From Pseudomonas baltica (GTDB lineage: Bacteria > Pseudomonadota > Gammaproteobacteria > Pseudomonadales > Pseudomonadaceae): 64,000 nt of DNA. The notes under the pieces are model-generated. The model had not been told where the DNA came from and ran no database searches. It saw only the letters and a program-made list of their open reading frames with translations. Location: positions 124,001-188,000 of the forward strand of contig NZ_JACMYH010000006.1 in NCBI RefSeq assembly GCF_014235765.1, read 5' to 3'. Below are positions 42,644-50,929 of this stretch, piece by piece. The number at the start of each line of letters is the position of its first letter. The stretch's first letter is position 1. A program made the translations under genes and the position numbers.

Positions 42644-42676
42644 AAAAAAAAGGGGCCGTCAGGCCCCTTTTTTCAA
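42644..42676. terminator. Intrinsic terminator downstream of bamD
   Basis: AAGGGGCC GTC AGGCCCCTT with A8 on the left and T6 on the right. It stops bamD (minus strand) before the small PP0621-type gene and could also act on the plus strand. Confidence 0.9.
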
Positions 42677-42688
42677 TGCAACCCAGCT

Positions 42689-43711
42689 TCAGTCGAACAG
42701 ACCGAAGGTGGCGTAGCTGAACCATGAACGGCTCTTGCCTTCTTCGGCGTTTGGCTGCTGCTGGTCGGCGGTGCCGCCGTCTTCAGGTGGCAGCAGTTCT
42801 TTCGGAATGGCGTCGCGCGCTTCCTGATACTGACGCTGCACATCCTGGTTGGCGCGGGTTTCGCCCGGCGGCAGCGGGTCGGTGTTGTTGCCGATCCAGC
42901 CCAGGGTAGCCTTGGAGATCCACGAGCGGTTGTCCGCTTCGTCCTGCTGGGGCACGAACTTGCCGTCTTCCAGGCTCGGGTGATCCGGGTAGTTGGTTTT
43001 CAGGGTGTCGAGGCTGGTCGCGGCCAGGTCATCCAGGTGCAGACGCATGTAGGCTTCGGTCATCACCGCCAGGCCGTCGCCGACGGACGGCGTTTCCTGG
43101 AAGTTTTCCACCACGTAGCGGCCACGGTTGGCAGCAGCGACGTAGGCCTGACGGGTCAGGTAGTAGTCGGCCACGTGGATCTCGTAGGACGCCAGCAGGT
43201 TGCGCAGGTAGATCATGCGCTGCTTGGCATCGGGCGCGTAGCGGCTGTTGGGGTAGCGGCTGGTGAGCTGGGCGAACTCGTTGTAGGAGTCGCGGGCAGC
43301 ACCCGGGTCACGCTTGGTCATGTCCAGCGGCAGGAAGCGCGCCACCAGGCCACGGTCCTGGTCGAACGAGGTCAGGCCCTTGAGGTAATAGGCATAGTCG
43401 ACGTTCGGGTGCTGCGGGTGCAGGCGAATGAAACGCTCGGCAGCCGACTTCGCCGCTTCCGGCTCGGAGTTCTTGTAGTTGGCGTAGATCAGCTCGAGCT
43501 GCGCCTGGTCGGCATAGCGGCCGAACGGATAACGCGACTCCAGCGCCTTGAGCTTGGCCGTGGCACTGGTGTAGCTATTGTTGTCCAGGTCGGCCTGCGC
43601 CTGCTGGTACAGCTCGACTTCGCTGAGGTTTTCATCGACCACTTCCTTGGTCGAAGAACAGGCCGCGGTGAATCCGAGGATGGCGATCAGCAGCAGGTGT
43701 TTCACTTGCAT
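42689..43711 (-). CDS. bamD: Outer-membrane assembly lipoprotein BamD
   Basis: 340 residues. A lipoprotein signal ends in FTAAC, so Cys is lipidated. TPR-like helices follow: SEVELYQQAQADLDNNSYTSA, RYPFGRYADQAQLELIYANYK, PNVDYAYYLKGL and RYPNSRYAPDAKQRM. BamD is the essential partner of BamA in outer-membrane protein insertion. The Pseudomonas form has a longer C-terminus (about 270-340, Gln/Pro/Glu-rich) than the 245-residue E. coli protein. The frame is open 84 bases upstream, but the ATG at 43711 opens the signal peptide. It is divergent from rluD, as in many gammaproteobacteria. Confidence 0.95.
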   Translation of the reverse strand: MQVKHLLLIAILGFTAACSSTKEVVDENLSEVELYQQAQADLDNNSYTSATAKLKALESRYPFGRYADQAQLELIYANYKNSEPEAAKSAAERFIRLHPQHPNVDYAYYLKGLTSFDQDRGLVARFLPLDMTKRDPGAARDSYNEFAQLTSRYPNSRYAPDAKQRMIYLRNLLASYEIHVADYYLTRQAYVAAANRGRYVVENFQETPSVGDGLAVMTEAYMRLHLDDLAATSLDTLKTNYPDHPSLEDGKFVPQQDEADNRSWISKATLGWIGNNTDPLPPGETRANQDVQRQYQEARDAIPKELLPPEDGGTADQQQPNAEEGKSRSWFSYATFGLFD

Positions 43712-43759
43712 GGCGGCTAGCGTCCCTATAAACGGCCGCTGTCTCGGGCGTGGCCGTCC

Positions 43760-43768
43760 TGTTATGAT
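43760..43768 (+). promoter_or_regulatory. Extended -10 promoter for rluD
   Basis: TGTTATGAT is an extended -10 element (TGn followed by TATGAT) 94 bases before the rluD ATG; the -35 region is weak, which is acceptable for this promoter class. Confidence 0.5.
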
Positions 43769-43861
43769 GAGCACCCCGTGGAACCACCGGGGCAAAAGAC
43801 GCCGTATTTAACCACAAGCGTGCAGCCGAAACCAAAGGCTGTGCCGCCGCCTAGTCCGAGC

Positions 43862-44824
43862 ATGTCCGAGATCATACAACTTCGCGCAGAGGTACCGTCC
43901 GATTTGGGCGGACAACGCCTCGACCAAGTCGCCGCCCAATTATTCGCTGAGCACTCGCGCTCGCGCCTTTCCGCCTGGATAAAAGAGGGCCGCCTGACCG
44001 TGGACGGGGGCGTTCTGCGCCCGCGCGATACCGTGCATGGCGGTGCCCTGCTCGAGCTCAATGCCGAACAGGAAGCCCAAGGTGAATGGGTGGCCCAGGA
44101 CATCGATCTGGACATCGTCTACGAAGACGACCAGATCCTTGTCATCAACAAGCCGGCCGGCCTGGTGGTCCATCCGGCCGCAGGCCACGCCGACGGCACG
44201 CTGCTCAACGCACTGCTGCACCATGTGCCGGACATCATCAACGTGCCGCGTGCCGGCATCGTCCACCGCCTGGACAAGGACACCACCGGTCTGATGGTGG
44301 TGGCCAAGACCATTCAGGCGCAGACGCAGCTGGTGACCCAACTGCAGAGCCGCTCGGTCAGCCGCATCTATGAATGCATCGTGATCGGCGTGGTTACCGC
44401 AGGCGGCAAGATCAACGCGCCGATCGGTCGGCACGGCCAGCAGCGCCAGCGCATGGCGGTGATGGAGGGCGGCAAGCAAGCCGTCAGCCATTATCGCGTG
44501 CTCGAGCGTTTCCGCTCCCACACCCATGTGCGGGTCAAGCTGGAAACCGGTCGGACCCACCAGATCCGCGTGCACATGTCGCACATCAACTTCCCGTTGG
44601 TGGGCGATCCGGCCTACGGCGGCCGCTTCCGCATTCCCCCTGCGGCCAGCGCCACCATGGTCGACGCGCTGAAAACCTTCCCGCGCCAGGCCCTGCATGC
44701 GCGCTTCCTCGAGCTGGATCATCCGACGACCGGTGAGCGCATGGGCTGGGAATCGCCCTTGCCCGACGACTTCGTCTGGCTGCTGTCGCTGCTCAAGCAG
44801 GATCGTGAGGCCTTCATCGGGTGA
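43862..44824 (+). CDS. rluD: 23S rRNA pseudouridine synthase D
   Basis: 320 residues. An N-terminal S4 RNA-binding domain (QRLDQVAAQLFAEHSRSRLSAWI and KEGRLTVDGG) precedes the RluA-type synthase domain. The catalytic Asp is in HRLDKDTTGLMVVAK near residue 140. RluD makes pseudouridines 1911, 1915 and 1917 in helix 69 of 23S rRNA. The ATG at 43862 gives the family start MSEIIQLRAEVP; 28 upstream codons are open but not conserved. pgeF overlaps its stop (GTGA). Confidence 0.96.
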   Translation: MSEIIQLRAEVPSDLGGQRLDQVAAQLFAEHSRSRLSAWIKEGRLTVDGGVLRPRDTVHGGALLELNAEQEAQGEWVAQDIDLDIVYEDDQILVINKPAGLVVHPAAGHADGTLLNALLHHVPDIINVPRAGIVHRLDKDTTGLMVVAKTIQAQTQLVTQLQSRSVSRIYECIVIGVVTAGGKINAPIGRHGQQRQRMAVMEGGKQAVSHYRVLERFRSHTHVRVKLETGRTHQIRVHMSHINFPLVGDPAYGGRFRIPPAASATMVDALKTFPRQALHARFLELDHPTTGERMGWESPLPDDFVWLLSLLKQDREAFIG

Positions 44825-45558
44825 CCACGTTCGCGCAGGGCCTGCTGTTTCCCGACTGGCCGGCTCCGGCGTCGGTGAGGGCCTGCGTGACCACCCGTGA
44901 AGGCGGCGTCAGCCCGGCGCCGTATGCCAGTTTGAACCTGGGCGCGCATGTGGGCGACGATCCACAGTGCGTGGTGCAGAACCGCCTGCGTCTGACTGCC
45001 CACTTCGGCATCCTGCCGGCCTGGCTGAACCAGGTGCATGGGATCCGTGTGGTCGAGGCCGACCCGAGCCGCGTGCTCGAGGCGGATGCGAGCTGGACCG
45101 CCACCCCCGGCATTGCCTGCACCGCCATGACTGCCGATTGCCTGCCTGCGTTGTTCTGCAATCGGGCAGGTACCCGCGTGGCAGCGGCCCACGCCGGGTG
45201 GCGCGGGTTGGCGGCCGGGGTGCTGGAAGCCACTGTCGATGGTTTCCAGGAACCGCCCGGGCAACTGATGGCCTGGCTGGGGCCAGCCATCGGTCCGCGT
45301 CGGTTCGAAGTCGGCGCCGAGGTGCGTGAGGCGTTCATGGCGACCCACCCGCAAGCGGCAGATGCGTTCGTGCCGGGTGCCTCGCCTGGCAAGTTCCTGG
45401 CTGATATCTACGCCTTGGCGCGCATTCGCCTGGCGGCGGCAGGGGTGACAGCGGTGTATGGCGGGGGCATGTGTACCGTGGAAGATGAGCGGTTCTTTTC
45501 CTATCGCCGCGCGTCGGTGACGGGGCGGTTCGCTTCGTTGGTGTGGCTGGAGTCGTAG
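44821..45558 (+). CDS. pgeF: PgeF/YfiH multicopper-oxidase-like (LACC1 family) protein
   Basis: 245 residues, starting with GTG that overlaps the rluD stop. The family's metal/active-site cysteines and histidines are present: NQVHGIRVVEAD near residue 74, TADCLPALFCN near 105 and AAHAGWRGLAAGVLEATV near 121. In E. coli YfiH removes misincorporated L-Ser from peptidoglycan precursors; mammalian LACC1 cleaves purine nucleosides. Which activity dominates here is not visible. The rluD-pgeF-clpB order is typical of gammaproteobacteria. Confidence 0.92.
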   Translation: MTTFAQGLLFPDWPAPASVRACVTTREGGVSPAPYASLNLGAHVGDDPQCVVQNRLRLTAHFGILPAWLNQVHGIRVVEADPSRVLEADASWTATPGIACTAMTADCLPALFCNRAGTRVAAAHAGWRGLAAGVLEATVDGFQEPPGQLMAWLGPAIGPRRFEVGAEVREAFMATHPQAADAFVPGASPGKFLADIYALARIRLAAAGVTAVYGGGMCTVEDERFFSYRRASVTGRFASLVWLES

Positions 45559-45578
45559 TTTTGTAGCTTCGCGGCGGA

Positions 45579-45617
45579 TGGCCTCTTCGCGGGCAGAGCC
45601 CCGCTCCCACAAAGGGC
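45579..45617 (+). repeat. Single family C REP element
   Basis: CTCTTCGCGGGCAGAGCCCC followed by GCTCCCACAAAG, downstream of pgeF and just before the clpB heat-shock promoter. Confidence 0.82.
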
Positions 45618-45657
45618 CCCTGACTGACACAACCTATCTAGATCTGCAACCCCCGTC

Positions 45658-45686
45658 CTTGAATCTTCACCAACACCCCCCATCTA
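45658..45686 (+). promoter_or_regulatory. Sigma-32 (heat-shock) promoter of clpB
   Basis: CTTGAA (45658-45663), a 14-base spacer and CCCCATCTA (45678-45686) match the heat-shock consensus CTTGAA-N13..17-CCCCATnT at every important position. A transcript start near 45690 gives a 70-base leader. Confidence 0.9.
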
Positions 45687-45761
45687 ACTGTCATCCCCGG
45701 CAGGTTTTCTTCATCAGGTGTGTCCATCGCTCCGGCCTGCCCCTTTTCAGGAAGGTGACTC

Positions 45762-48326
45762 ATGCGTATAGACCGTTTGACCAGCAAGCTTCAACTCGCG
45801 TTATCCGACGCACAATCCCTGGCCGTTGGCATGGACCATCCGGCCATCGAACCGGCGCATCTGATGCAGGCGCAGCTCGACCAGCAGGGCGGTTCGATCC
45901 GTCCGTTGCTCATGCAGGTGGGCTTCGACGTCAACAGCCTGCGCAAGGCGCTGAGCAAAGAGCTCGACCAGCTGCCGAAAATCCAGAACCCGACTGGCGA
46001 CGTCAACATGTCCCAGGACCTGGCGCGCCTGCTCAACCAGGCCGACCGGCTGGCGCAGCAGAAGGGCGATCAGTTCATCTCCAGCGAACTGGTATTGCTG
46101 GCGGCCATGGACGACAACAGCAAGCTGGGCAAGCTGCTGTTGGGCCAGGGCGTCAGCAAGAAGGCGCTGGAAAATGCTATCAGCAACCTGCGCGGTGGCG
46201 AGGCGGTCAACGACCCCAACGCCGAGGAGTCGCGCAAGGCCCTGGAAAAATACACCGTCGACCTGACCAAGCGCGCCGAGGAAGGCAAGCTCGACCCGGT
46301 GATCGGCCGTGACGACGAGATCCGTCGGACCATCCAGGTGCTGCAGCGCCGCACCAAGAACAACCCGGTACTGATCGGTGAGCCCGGTGTGGGCAAGACT
46401 GCCATCGCCGAAGGCCTGGCCCAGCGCATCATCAATGGCGAAGTCCCCGATGGCTTGCGCGGCAAGCGCCTGCTCAGCCTGGACATGGGCGCGCTGATCG
46501 CCGGCGCCAAGTTTCGCGGCGAGTTCGAGGAGCGCCTGAAGTCGCTGCTCAATGAGCTGTCCAAGCAGGAAGGGCAGATCATTCTGTTCATCGACGAACT
46601 GCACACCATGGTCGGCGCCGGCAAAGGCGAAGGCTCGATGGATGCGGGCAATATGCTCAAGCCGGCACTGGCCCGTGGCGAGCTGCACTGCGTAGGTGCC
46701 ACCACGCTCAACGAATACCGCCAGTACATCGAGAAGGATGCCGCCCTGGAGCGGCGCTTCCAGAAGGTGCTGGTCGAGGAGCCGAGCGAGGAAGACACCA
46801 TCGCCATCCTGCGTGGCCTCAAGGAGCGCTACGAGGTTCACCACAAGGTGGCCATCACTGACGGCGCGATCATCGCGGCAGCCAAGCTCAGCCATCGCTA
46901 TATCACTGACCGCCAGTTGCCCGACAAGGCCATCGACCTGATCGACGAGGCGGCCAGCCGCATCCGCATGGAGATCGACTCCAAGCCCGAAGTGCTCGAC
47001 CGCCTGGAGCGCCGTCTGATCCAGCTCAAGGTCGAGTCCCAGGCCTTGAAGAAAGAAGATGACGAGGCCGCGATCAAGCGTCTGGAAAAGCTGACCGAGG
47101 AAATCAACAGGTTGGAGCGCGAATACGCCGACCTGGAAGAGATCTGGACCTCGGAAAAGGCCGAAGTGCAGGGGTCGGCACAGATTCAGCAGAAGATCGA
47201 ACAATCGCGGCAAGAACTGGAAGCAGCGCGTCGGCGCGGCGATTTGAGCCGTATGGCCGAGTTGCAGTACGGGGTCATCCCCGATCTGGAACGCAGCCTG
47301 CAGATGGTCGACCAACACGGCAAAAGCGAGAACCAGTTGCTGCGCAGCAAGGTGACCGAGGAAGAAATCGCCGAGGTGGTTTCCAAGTGGACGGGGATTC
47401 CCGTGTCGAAGATGCTCGAAGGCGAGCGCGACAAGCTGCTGAAGATGGAAAGCCTGCTGCACCAACGCGTGATCGGCCAGGAAGAGGCCGTGGTGGCGGT
47501 GTCCAACGCAGTGCGGCGCTCGCGTGCCGGATTGTCCGATCCCAACCGGCCCAGCGGCTCGTTCATGTTCCTCGGCCCGACCGGTGTGGGCAAGACCGAA
47601 CTGTGCAAGGCGCTGGCCGAGTTTCTCTTCGATACCGAAGAGGCGATGGTGCGCATCGACATGTCCGAGTTCATGGAGAAGCATTCTGTCGCTCGCCTGA
47701 TCGGTGCGCCACCCGGCTACGTTGGCTATGAAGAGGGCGGCTACCTGACCGAAGCGGTGCGTCGCAAACCGTACTCGGTGTTGCTGCTCGATGAAGTCGA
47801 AAAGGCCCACCCGGACGTGTTCAACGTGCTGTTGCAAGTATTGGAAGATGGCCGTCTGACCGACAGCCACGGGCGTACCGTGGACTTCCGCAACACCGTG
47901 ATCGTCATGACCTCGAACCTGGGGTCGGCGCGTATCCAGGAGCTGGTCGGCGACCGCGAGGCGCAGCGCGCGGCGGTCATGGATGCGGTCACCAGCCATT
48001 TCCGGCCCGAGTTCGTCAATCGGATCGACGAGGTGGTGATTTTCGAGCCGCTGGCACGCGACCAGATCGCCGGGATCACGCAGATCCAGCTGGCCCGCTT
48101 GCGCAGCCGTCTGGCCGAGCGCGATCTGAGCCTGGAGCTGAGCGACGAGGCGCTGGATAAGCTGATCGCGGTAGGCTACGACCCGGTGTATGGCGCGCGT
48201 CCGTTGAAGCGTGCGATCCAGCGCTGGATCGAGAACCCGCTGGCACAGCTGATTCTCTCGGGCAAATTCCTGCCAGGGACATCGGTGCAGGCGTCGGTGG
48301 TCGATGACGAGATTGTGTTTGCTTGA
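45762..48326 (+). CDS. clpB: ATP-dependent disaggregase ClpB
   Basis: 854 residues, the full ClpB form. The N-terminal Clp repeat domain (about 1-145) precedes AAA1 with Walker A GEPGVGKT near 206, a coiled-coil middle domain (about 405-525, rich in Glu, Arg and Leu) and AAA2 with GPTGVGKT near 607 and Walker B LLLDEVEKAHPD. It rescues aggregated proteins with the DnaK system. The ATG at 45762 has GGAAGG 5 bases away. It has its own sigma-32 promoter and stands alone, ended by REP elements. Confidence 0.97.
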   Translation: MRIDRLTSKLQLALSDAQSLAVGMDHPAIEPAHLMQAQLDQQGGSIRPLLMQVGFDVNSLRKALSKELDQLPKIQNPTGDVNMSQDLARLLNQADRLAQQKGDQFISSELVLLAAMDDNSKLGKLLLGQGVSKKALENAISNLRGGEAVNDPNAEESRKALEKYTVDLTKRAEEGKLDPVIGRDDEIRRTIQVLQRRTKNNPVLIGEPGVGKTAIAEGLAQRIINGEVPDGLRGKRLLSLDMGALIAGAKFRGEFEERLKSLLNELSKQEGQIILFIDELHTMVGAGKGEGSMDAGNMLKPALARGELHCVGATTLNEYRQYIEKDAALERRFQKVLVEEPSEEDTIAILRGLKERYEVHHKVAITDGAIIAAAKLSHRYITDRQLPDKAIDLIDEAASRIRMEIDSKPEVLDRLERRLIQLKVESQALKKEDDEAAIKRLEKLTEEINRLEREYADLEEIWTSEKAEVQGSAQIQQKIEQSRQELEAARRRGDLSRMAELQYGVIPDLERSLQMVDQHGKSENQLLRSKVTEEEIAEVVSKWTGIPVSKMLEGERDKLLKMESLLHQRVIGQEEAVVAVSNAVRRSRAGLSDPNRPSGSFMFLGPTGVGKTELCKALAEFLFDTEEAMVRIDMSEFMEKHSVARLIGAPPGYVGYEEGGYLTEAVRRKPYSVLLLDEVEKAHPDVFNVLLQVLEDGRLTDSHGRTVDFRNTVIVMTSNLGSARIQELVGDREAQRAAVMDAVTSHFRPEFVNRIDEVVIFEPLARDQIAGITQIQLARLRSRLAERDLSLELSDEALDKLIAVGYDPVYGARPLKRAIQRWIENPLAQLILSGKFLPGTSVQASVVDDEIVFA

Positions 48327-48342
48327 GTGATGAGTGGCAGTG

Positions 48343-48430
48343 AGGGCCTCTTCGCGGGCAGAGCCCGCTCCCGCTCCTGCGGGCGCTCAAGTCATTGTGG
48401 GAGCGGGCTCTGCCCGCGAAGAGGCCCCCA
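48343..48430. repeat. REP pair (family C), inverted, after clpB
   Basis: CTCTTCGCGGGCAGAGCCCG and, inverted, GGGAGCGGGCTCTGCCCGCG flank about 20 bases, directly after the clpB stop. The remaining part of the 386-base gap to the tRNA genes holds the tRNA promoter and a leader with no gene. Confidence 0.9.
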
Positions 48431-48574
48431 CCGACCCACCCCATTGATTTGCCGTTGCATTTTCGTTTCAAGGCTTGTAAAGTGCGCCCCGCTGTACGTC
48501 ATCCCGCAGAGCCACTGGCTTCACCGGTTCTGAAAAAAAGTTGCAAATCAGTGTCTTGAAAGCAATTTAAAGGG

Positions 48575-48602
48575 TTGACAGAGGTTTTGAAAATTGTAGA
48601 AT
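48575..48602 (+). promoter_or_regulatory. Sigma-70 stable-RNA promoter for the tRNA cluster
   Basis: TTGACA (48575-48580), a 16-base spacer and TAGAAT (48597-48602), followed by AGCGCGCC, a GC-rich discriminator typical of stringently controlled stable RNA genes. The leader to tRNA-Asn is about 105 bases long. Confidence 0.88.
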
Positions 48603-48712
48603 AGCGCGCCTCAGAGACATGAACGCAGCGATGCGAACGGGTCGAAGAGTTCAAGGCGGTAGTGATACAGGCTTGAAGCTGCAGCGGTTGTAGATGTACT
48701 GAAATTGATAGT

Positions 48713-48788
48713 TCCGTGATAGCTCAGTCGGTAGAGCAAATGACTGTTAATCATTGGGTCCCAGGTTCGAGTCCTGGTCACGGAGCCA
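48713..48788 (+). tRNA. tRNA-Asn (GTT)
   Basis: 76 bases with encoded CCA. Acceptor TCCGTGA pairs with TCACGGA; the anticodon loop CTGTTAA holds GTT and the T-arm reads CCAGGTTCGAGTCCTGG. Confidence 0.97.
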
Positions 48789-48798
48789 AATTTCATAT

Positions 48799-48875
48799 CG
48801 GGGTATAGCGCAGTCCGGTAGCGCGCCTGCTTTGGGAGCAGGATGTCAGGAGTTCGAATCCCCTTACCCCGACCA
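48799..48875 (+). tRNA. tRNA-Pro (TGG), first copy
   Basis: 77 bases with encoded CCA. Acceptor CGGGGTA pairs with TACCCCG; the anticodon loop TTTGGGA holds TGG; the T-arm reads AGGAGTTCGAATCCCCT. Lies 10 bases after tRNA-Asn. It is identical to the copy at 49055. Confidence 0.97.
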
Positions 48876-48880
48876 TATTT

Positions 48881-48956
48881 GGGTCGTTAGCTCAGTTGGT
48901 AGAGCAGTTGGCTTTTAACCAATTGGTCGTAGGTTCGAATCCCACACGACCCACCA
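48881..48956 (+). tRNA. tRNA-Lys (TTT)
   Basis: 76 bases with encoded CCA. Acceptor GGGTCGT pairs with ACGACCC; anticodon loop CTTTTAA holds TTT. It is five bases after tRNA-Pro, in the same transcript. Confidence 0.97.
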
Positions 48957-49021
48957 TTTTTGATTCCGGTTCGCTGGATCGAATCTTAAAAAGCCCCACC
49001 GATTAACACCGGTGGGCAGCA

Positions 49022-49050
49022 GAAAAGGCGCCTTCCGGGGTGCCTTTTTT
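49022..49050 (+). terminator. Intrinsic terminator between tRNA-Lys and the second tRNA-Pro
   Basis: AAAAGGCGCC TTCC GGGGTGCCTTTTTT, a stem with a T6 tail. It closes the Asn-Pro-Lys transcript just five bases before the second tRNA-Pro. Confidence 0.82.
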
Positions 49051-49054
49051 GTAC

Positions 49055-49131
49055 CGGGGTATAGCGCAGTCCGGTAGCGCGCCTGCTTTGGGAGCAGGAT
49101 GTCAGGAGTTCGAATCCCCTTACCCCGACCA
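49055..49131 (+). tRNA. tRNA-Pro (TGG), second identical copy
   Basis: 77 bases, identical to the copy at 48799-48875. It is separated from the first cluster by an apparent terminator and has no obvious promoter of its own, so it may rely on read-through. Confidence 0.96.
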
Positions 49132-49140
49132 TATTCATGA

Positions 49141-49172
49141 AAAAAGGCGCCTGTCATGGGCGCCTTTTTTTT
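49141..49172 (+). terminator. Intrinsic terminator after the second tRNA-Pro
   Basis: AAAAAGGCGCC TGTCAT GGGCGCCTTTTTTTT, a stem with a T8 tail. It resembles the terminator at 49022 in its AAAAGGCGCC arm, pointing to duplication of a tRNA-terminator unit. Confidence 0.92.
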
Positions 49173-49187
49173 GCCTTCCATTCCGCC

Positions 49188-49281
49188 CCTGTAGCAGCGG
49201 CGCAAGCCGCGTCCGGCCTCACCGCGGTGTACCAGGCACACCGCATCGCCAATGACGCGGCTCGCGCCGCTGCTACAGGGA
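49188..49281. repeat. REP pair (family B), inverted
   Basis: TGTAGCAGCGGCGCAAGCCG on the left and GACGCGGCTCGCGCCGCTGC on the right, between the tRNA cluster and the convergent ndh gene. Confidence 0.9.
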
Positions 49282-49298
49282 TTGCAGGCAACGATGGG

Positions 49299-50600
49299 TC
49301 AATGCAGCTTCAGTCGCGGCTCGGTGCCGCGGCCGATGCGGCTGCCTAGCATCAGCATGCCGGTGCGGAACAGGCCATACAGCGCCGCTTGGTGCATCCG
49401 GTACAGCGACACGTAGAACATCCGCGCCAGCCAGCCTTCGAGCATGACGCTGCCGGTCAGGTTGCCCATCAGGTTGCCCACCGCCGAGAAGTGCGAGAGG
49501 GAAATCAGCGAGCCGTAATCCTTGTAGGTGTATTCCGGCAGCGCCTTGCCTTCGATGCGCAGCTTCAGCGACTTGGCCAGCAACGAGGCCTGCTGGTGGG
49601 CTGCCTGCGCGCGCGGTGGCACGTTGCGGTCGGTGCCCGGCTGCGGGCAGGCCGCACAGTCACCGAAGGCAAAGATGTCATCGTCACGGGTAGACTGCAG
49701 GGTAGGGCGTACCACCAACTGATTGATGCGGTTGGTTTCCAGACCATCGATCTCCTTGAGGAAGCCAGGCGCACGAATACCGGCTGCCCACACCTTCAAG
49801 CTGGCGGGGATCACCTGCCCGCTGCTGGTCAGCAGGCTTTCGGCAGTCACCTCGCTCACCGCGGCATTGGTCAGGACCGTCACGCCCAGCTTTTCCAAGG
49901 TCTGATGCACCGGCTGGCCGATGCGCTCGGGCAGCGCCGGCAGCACCCGTGGGCCGGCTTCGATCAAGGTGATGCGCATGTTCTCCGGCGCGATGCGGCC
50001 CAAGCCGTAAGCCGCCAGTTCTTTTGCCGCGTTGTGCAACTCGGCTGCCAGCTCGACACCGGTAGCACCGGCGCCAACGATAGCGACGCTGATCTGCGCG
50101 CGACTCTCGTCGTGCCCGGCATGGGCGCGCAGGTAGTGATTGAGCAGTTGCTGGTGGAAACGCTCGGCCTGCTTGCGGGTATCGAGGAACAGGCAGTGCT
50201 CCGCCGCCCCCTGGGTGCCGAAGTCGTTGGTGGTGCTGCCTACCGCAATCACCAGGGTGTCATAGCCGATGCTGCGCGCCGGGACCAGCTCCAGGCCGGT
50301 TTCCGGATCGAGGGTGGCGCTCAATTGGATCTGCTTGGCCGCGCGGTCCAGGCCGCTCATGCGGCCAAGCTGAAACTCGAAATGATTCCACTTGGCCTGC
50401 GCCACGTAGTTGAGCTCGTCTTCAGACGAATTCAGGGAGCCGGCGGCCACTTCATGCAGCAGTGGCTTCCAGATATGGGTCAGGTTGGCGTCCACCAGCG
50501 TGACGCTGGCCGTACCGCGCTTGCCCAGGGTCTTGCCCAGGCTGGTGGCCAGTTCCAGGCCGCCGGCGCCGCCGCCGACAATAACGATGCGATGTGTCAT
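49299..50600 (-). CDS. ndh: Type II NADH dehydrogenase
   Basis: 433 residues. It passes electrons from NADH to ubiquinone without pumping protons. The FAD fold is VGGGAGGLELATSLG at the start; the NADH fold is VGAGATGVELAAELH near residue 176. AFGDCAACP near 316 and AHQQASLLAK precede the membrane-associating C-terminus with amphipathic helices. It stands alone on the minus strand. An 8-base G/C run lies about 41 bases upstream of the start. The ribosome site GAGAGC is moderate. Confidence 0.95.
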   Translation of the reverse strand: MTHRIVIVGGGAGGLELATSLGKTLGKRGTASVTLVDANLTHIWKPLLHEVAAGSLNSSEDELNYVAQAKWNHFEFQLGRMSGLDRAAKQIQLSATLDPETGLELVPARSIGYDTLVIAVGSTTNDFGTQGAAEHCLFLDTRKQAERFHQQLLNHYLRAHAGHDESRAQISVAIVGAGATGVELAAELHNAAKELAAYGLGRIAPENMRITLIEAGPRVLPALPERIGQPVHQTLEKLGVTVLTNAAVSEVTAESLLTSSGQVIPASLKVWAAGIRAPGFLKEIDGLETNRINQLVVRPTLQSTRDDDIFAFGDCAACPQPGTDRNVPPRAQAAHQQASLLAKSLKLRIEGKALPEYTYKDYGSLISLSHFSAVGNLMGNLTGSVMLEGWLARMFYVSLYRMHQAALYGLFRTGMLMLGSRIGRGTEPRLKLH

Positions 50601-50929
50601 GGAAAGCTCTCATAAGGTTAACGAATTCGGGTGTCTGCGAGGGGGGGGCGAGCGCAAGGCAGCTCAGAGCTCCACACCTTCGAACAGATGGATCGACAAG
50701 CCCTGCTACGGCTGTCCCCCGGGCAAGGAGCAGGTGCTCGACTTGCAACCGAGGCGCGCACGAGTGACCGCCGATCAATGGGCGAGTGTCACGTGGCAGG
50801 GCAGGCGACCCTGAACAGGTAGACGTTTCAGACGCTGGCAAGGCTACAGGGTTCCTGACAGGCGGTGCGGGTGAGAGCGCTTTGTATCATCCGCACGGCC
50901 CCTGCGCCATGACTGGTAAAAGGGTGGGT
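50601..50929. other. 329-base gap between ndh and the DUF1780 gene with no recognised gene
   Basis: This stretch lies upstream of ndh on the minus strand and must hold its promoter, but no convincing -35/-10 pair was found. It starts with a run of eight G (50641-50648) and contains several short inverted words. No REP core and no conserved open frame were recognised. A structured RNA cannot be ruled out. Confidence 0.5.

Noticed and set aside
45801..47999. Minus-strand open frame of 732 codons across clpB
   Set aside because: Same third-position effect; clpB is complete with a heat-shock promoter and ribosome site.
48600..48712. Small RNA gene in the leader before tRNA-Asn
   Set aside because: A long leader after a stable-RNA promoter is simply explained as 5' precursor removed by RNases; no separate terminator is present.
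50631..50822. Short frame in the gap upstream of ndh
   Set aside because: No ribosome site, biased composition, no hydrophobic core or motif.
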